Source: an uncultured Bacteroidota bacterium
GTDB taxonomy: Bacteria > Bacteroidota > Bacteroidia > Chitinophagales > Saprospiraceae
Length of the DNA stretch: 38,571 nt
Direction: 5' to 3'
Assembly (NCBI GenBank): GCA_902609095.1
Contig: CACLQQ010000023.1
Location: forward strand, 1 to 38,571
The notes under the pieces were generated by a model. That model was not told the origin of the DNA. It was given only the letters and a program-made list of their open reading frames with translations, and did no database searches. The number at the start of each line of letters is the position of its first letter. Position 1 is the stretch's first letter. This document shows positions 35,684 to 38,571 of this stretch, piece by piece. A program made the translations under genes and the position numbers.

Positions 35684-37077
35684 TCAGACTATAATTTTCA
35701 ATTGTGCATCATACTCATTATCTCGTAGTTCTGCTGTCAGGCTGTGTCTGTTCGGGTAGATTAGTGTAAGTCTTCTTTTGAGATTGCTTAAACAAATACC
35801 ATTAGTAGTGTTAATATTATCAGATACGGAGTTCAGGCATTTGAATAAGATTTCATTATCATTTTGATTTATTTCGCATATCACCTTACCAGGGTCCTCT
35901 GATCCTTCAATACAATGTTTAAAGGCATTTTCCAACAGAATGACAAACAGTAAAGGAGCAATCTGAATTGTTGGGTTTTTTATATCATACTTATATTCTA
36001 TAACGTTTCCAGCTTTTGACCTCATCTGATTGAGATTCGTATAGTTCTGGAGATAGTTTGATTCTTCTTCTATGTATACAGTCTCTTCAGATCCCTTATA
36101 TATGACATACCTGATTAATTCTGATAGCTCCAAAATACTCTCAGAAGTTTTTTCGTCATGATCTAAGCTTAGGGAATACACATTGTTGAGCGTATTGAAA
36201 AAGAAGTGAGGATTGATCTGTTGTTTTAAAAGGTTTAGTTCTGTTTGAATCTTTTCTTTTTGAAGGGACTTGACTTGATCCATTTGTCTTAAGCTATGGA
36301 CTAATAAAGCAAATGGTGTTACAAAGAATATTAATTGGAAATAAAGACCTCTATGGTATATTGATCTGAATGTACTTGGAGCATCCTTGCCAATCCAATT
36401 TGATCCACTTTGTACATCGATGATTAAATGATTCATCGGTAAACCTAACCATAAGAGTAAATGAAATCCATAAAATATCAGGATGCTTAAGAGTATAGCA
36501 AAACCTAAATAAAATATCTCCTTCTTGTTTCCAATATGGATTAGTACAAAACGAGTTAAAACAAGGTAAAAAAGGTAGTAAAAGAACCATTTAATCAAAC
36601 TCTGTGCCCAGATATATAGTAAGGAATGATCCCAATTATTCCCGGCTATCATCATCTGGGATTCTGTGAGGCTTACTACTAATACTAATGCGAGAACTCA
36701 CCGCTCAACATTGATTTTTGAGAGATTATTCAAAATTCCTTTAGATCTGGAATGATCAGAATTAGGTTTCGTAATTAGCTCTGTACCAAGCAAAATAATT
36801 CCAAAGAAGGCCAATGCCTCGCTCGTAATAGGTAAAGGCATGAGGGTCACTAAACCAATTTTGTAGATGCACTGACAATAGGCCATAATTTTAAGATTGT
36901 GATCCAAACGGCCTTAGATATCTTGGGAGCCAAAGCAGCATAGCATCTTAGGCTGCTCCGACACAGTGCTGTAAAGTAGAGAAGGCAGAGTACCCAAAAG
37001 AACTTGATAAAGAGGATCCATTTAGTGGAATGCGAGTATACATGCAAAAAAGTCATATTCTGTGGTCTGAAGGTCAT
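35684..37077 (-). pseudogene. LytS-type sensor histidine kinase pseudogene
   Basis: The C-terminal 320 or so residues (35684-36655) are an open frame: TMs (FFYYLFYLVLTRFVLI and others), the His_kinase motif LLKQQINPHFFFNTLNNVYS with the phospho-accepting His, N-box LLENAFKH, and a G-box altered to GICLSNLKRRL (usually GIGL). The same frame continues upstream through a TGA at 36698-36700 (VER stop VLALVLVV) into ITSEALAFFGIILLG. A frameshift near 36850 leads to a further TM segment, ILFIKFFWVLCLLYF, possibly from an ATG at 37077. At least one stop and one shift break it. Whether an internal start at 36655 makes a shortened kinase is unclear, but its response regulator is dead. Confidence 0.68.
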
Positions 37078-37342
37078 AACCCAATTGAAGCTTATCTAAA
37101 GCAGTACGACTAAAAATATCCAAGTATTATTATTGTTGAAAATAGAGGCAACCCGGTTTCTAAATGTTATAGTAATTAATAATTATAATATAAATCAAAG
37201 AATACTTGAACGAGAAAACCAATCTGATTGATGAGGGTTATAAAACGAATGATGACATACATAGTGTAGCGGATTTCTATGCCCAGTACATTTTAATATT
37301 GACAAATTCAGTACATTCATCCGCTTAACACAGATAATTAAA

Positions 37343-38571
37343 ATGAAGAACATAATCCTATCATTATTAATCTTACTGATATTTGGCATCTTGCCAGAAA
37401 CAAATACAGCTCAGAGTACATCTGAAAGCCCTTTGGAAAAATTTTATAGTTCCTTGGAGTGGAGATCTATTGGTCCTTATCGAGGTGGTCGGTCTTGTGC
37501 AGTGACGGGTGTCCCTGGCCAACCTAATCTTTATTATTTTGGATCAACTGGAGGTGGTATATGGAAGACTTTAGATGGAGGTCGTTCATGGGAAAATATT
37601 TCAGATGGCTTTTTTGGAGGGTCCATTGGGTCTATTGCAGTTGCGCCATCGGATCATAATGTGATCTATGTCGGAGGAGGAGAAAAAACAATAAGAGGAA
37701 ATGTTTCTTCTGGTTACGGCCTGTGGAAAACTGTTGATGGTGGCAAAAGCTGGACATCTATTGGGTTAAAGAATAGTCGTCATGTGTCTCGTATCAGAAT
37801 CGATCCGAACAATTCAGATATAGCTTATACTGCCGTGATGGGTAATTTATATGCGCCTAACCAAGAAAGAGGAATATTCAAGACAACGGACGGTGGAAAG
37901 ACATGGAATAAAGTGCTGTTTATCAGTGATGAGGTAGGATTTGTAGATCTATGTTTGGATCCTAATAATCATAGAATCATGTATGCCAGCTCTTGGAGAG
38001 TAAAGCGTACACCTTATAGTCTTGAATCCGGTGGTGAAGGGTCAGGACTATGGAAAAGTAGTGATAGTGGTGAAACTTGGACAGAAATAACAGCTAATAA
38101 AGGCTTACCAGAAGGAATATGGGGGATCTCTGGTGTGGCCGTATCACATGTGAATAGTGATAGGGTTTGGGCCATCATAGAAAATGATAAAGGAGGTGTC
38201 TACCGATCAGATGACGGTGGTGAAACTTGGGCTCGCACTAATGAAAGCAGAGCCCTGAGACAAAGAGCGTGGTATTATACCAGAATCTATGCTGATACTC
38301 AGGATGAAGACAAAGTATATGTTATGAATGTCTCTTATCATCAAAGTGTAGATGGTGGAAAGGCTTTTAAACCTTCTAACGCTCCTCATGGGGATCATCA
38401 TGACCTTTGGATCGCTCCAGAAAATCCAGATAGAATGATCATAGGTGATGACGGTGGAGCGCAGGTTAGTTATGATGGCGGAGAGACTTGGAGTACCTAT
38501 CACAATCAACCCACATCTCAGTTTTATCGAGTAACCACTGATAATGCGTTTCCATATAGAATCTATGCTGC
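37343..38571 (+). CDS. Sortilin/VPS10-like BNR (Asp-box) repeat protein, N-terminal part
   Basis: The frame is open from the ATG at 37343 to the window end (about 409 codons; 3' end outside). The signal peptide (KNIILSLLILLIFGIL) is followed by EWRSIGPYRGGRS, the typical start of the large VPS10/sortilin-like glycosyl-hydrolase-annotated proteins of Bacteroidota. Seven Asp-box repeats (SxDxGxxW type) are visible: KTLDGGRSWE, KTVDGGKSWT, KTTDGGKTWN, KSSDSGETWT, RSDDGGETWA, QSVDGGKAF, SYDGGETWS. They form a beta-propeller. Family members are about 1,000 residues and exported; function is poorly known (peptide/protein binding or hydrolase). The visible part is intact, unlike the two-component genes before it. 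Confidence 0.9.
   Translation, partial: MKNIILSLLILLIFGILPETNTAQSTSESPLEKFYSSLEWRSIGPYRGGRSCAVTGVPGQPNLYYFGSTGGGIWKTLDGGRSWENISDGFFGGSIGSIAVAPSDHNVIYVGGGEKTIRGNVSSGYGLWKTVDGGKSWTSIGLKNSRHVSRIRIDPNNSDIAYTAVMGNLYAPNQERGIFKTTDGGKTWNKVLFISDEVGFVDLCLDPNNHRIMYASSWRVKRTPYSLESGGEGSGLWKSSDSGETWTEITANKGLPEGIWGISGVAVSHVNSDRVWAIIENDKGGVYRSDDGGETWARTNESRALRQRAWYYTRIYADTQDEDKVYVMNVSYHQSVDGGKAFKPSNAPHGDHHDLWIAPENPDRMIIGDDGGAQVSYDGGETWSTYHNQPTSQFYRVTTDNAFPYRIYA

Noticed and set aside
38207..38509. 100-codon minus-strand frame at the window end
   Set aside because: It is the antisense of the Asp-box repeat protein, whose plus-strand frame is open from 37343 and shows clear motifs.
1..38571. tRNA, rRNA, insertion sequence or phage module
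   Set aside because: I saw no cloverleaf-like sequence, transposase, integrase, terminal inverted repeats or phage structural gene on either strand.

Overview
The window looks like chromosomal DNA of a low-GC member of the Bacteroidota, most likely from the Saprospiraceae/Chitinophagia side. The clues are SusC/FecA-type TonB-dependent receptors, one paired with a DUF4249 lipoprotein, and a large surface protein with NGCDSIV-type repeats and a type IX secretion (gliding-type) C-terminal domain. LytS/LytTR regulators, a membrane-anchored class III adenylate cyclase, few Shine-Dalgarno sequences and several TAnnTTTG -7 promoter boxes point the same way. The lineage is an inference from gene content.

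Layout. 1-8.9 kb: 3' part of a TonB-dependent receptor with a strong terminator, a double-DTGS aspartic protease-like protein, a PiT-like and a NptA/PhoU-type phosphate transporter (minus strand), pyrG coupled to a SpoU RNA methyltransferase, and a small outer-membrane protein. 8.9-14.7 kb: rimO, a small membrane protein and a lipoprotein MsrB (plus strand), a broken small secreted protein, tyrS (minus) and a LolC/LolE-type permease. 14.8-20.7 kb: adenylate cyclase pseudogene, VOC/glyoxalase-like and flavin amine oxidase pseudogenes, an intact RlmI-type methyltransferase, an unrecognised 180-residue protein, and a broken metallopeptidase-like lipoprotein. 20.7-28.1 kb: DUF4249 lipoprotein plus TonB receptor (minus), then a nearly 4 kb pseudogene of a repeat-rich secreted protein. 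28.1-34.9 kb: overlapping operon of free-methionine-R-sulfoxide reductase, class I/II aminotransferase and alpha/beta hydrolase; a Tet-type MFS transporter; an aromatic-amino-acid decarboxylase operon with a small protein and YwbE; and a Tat-exported sugar isomerase-like lipoprotein. 34.9-38.6 kb: a decayed LytS/LytTR two-component pair and the 5' part of a sortilin/BNR-repeat protein running off the window.

The most striking property is selective decay. At least eight reading frames carry several stops or frameshifts (small secreted protein, adenylate cyclase, VOC protein, amine oxidase, lipoprotein peptidase, repeat surface protein, LytTR regulator, LytS kinase). Translation, nucleotide, transport and repair genes between them are intact. 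The lost functions are signalling, secretion and peripheral metabolism, which suggests recent relaxation of selection or lifestyle change, though a sequencing-error contribution cannot be excluded from sequence alone. I did not find a convincing new multi-gene defence or mobile system, tRNA, rRNA, CRISPR array or insertion sequence.
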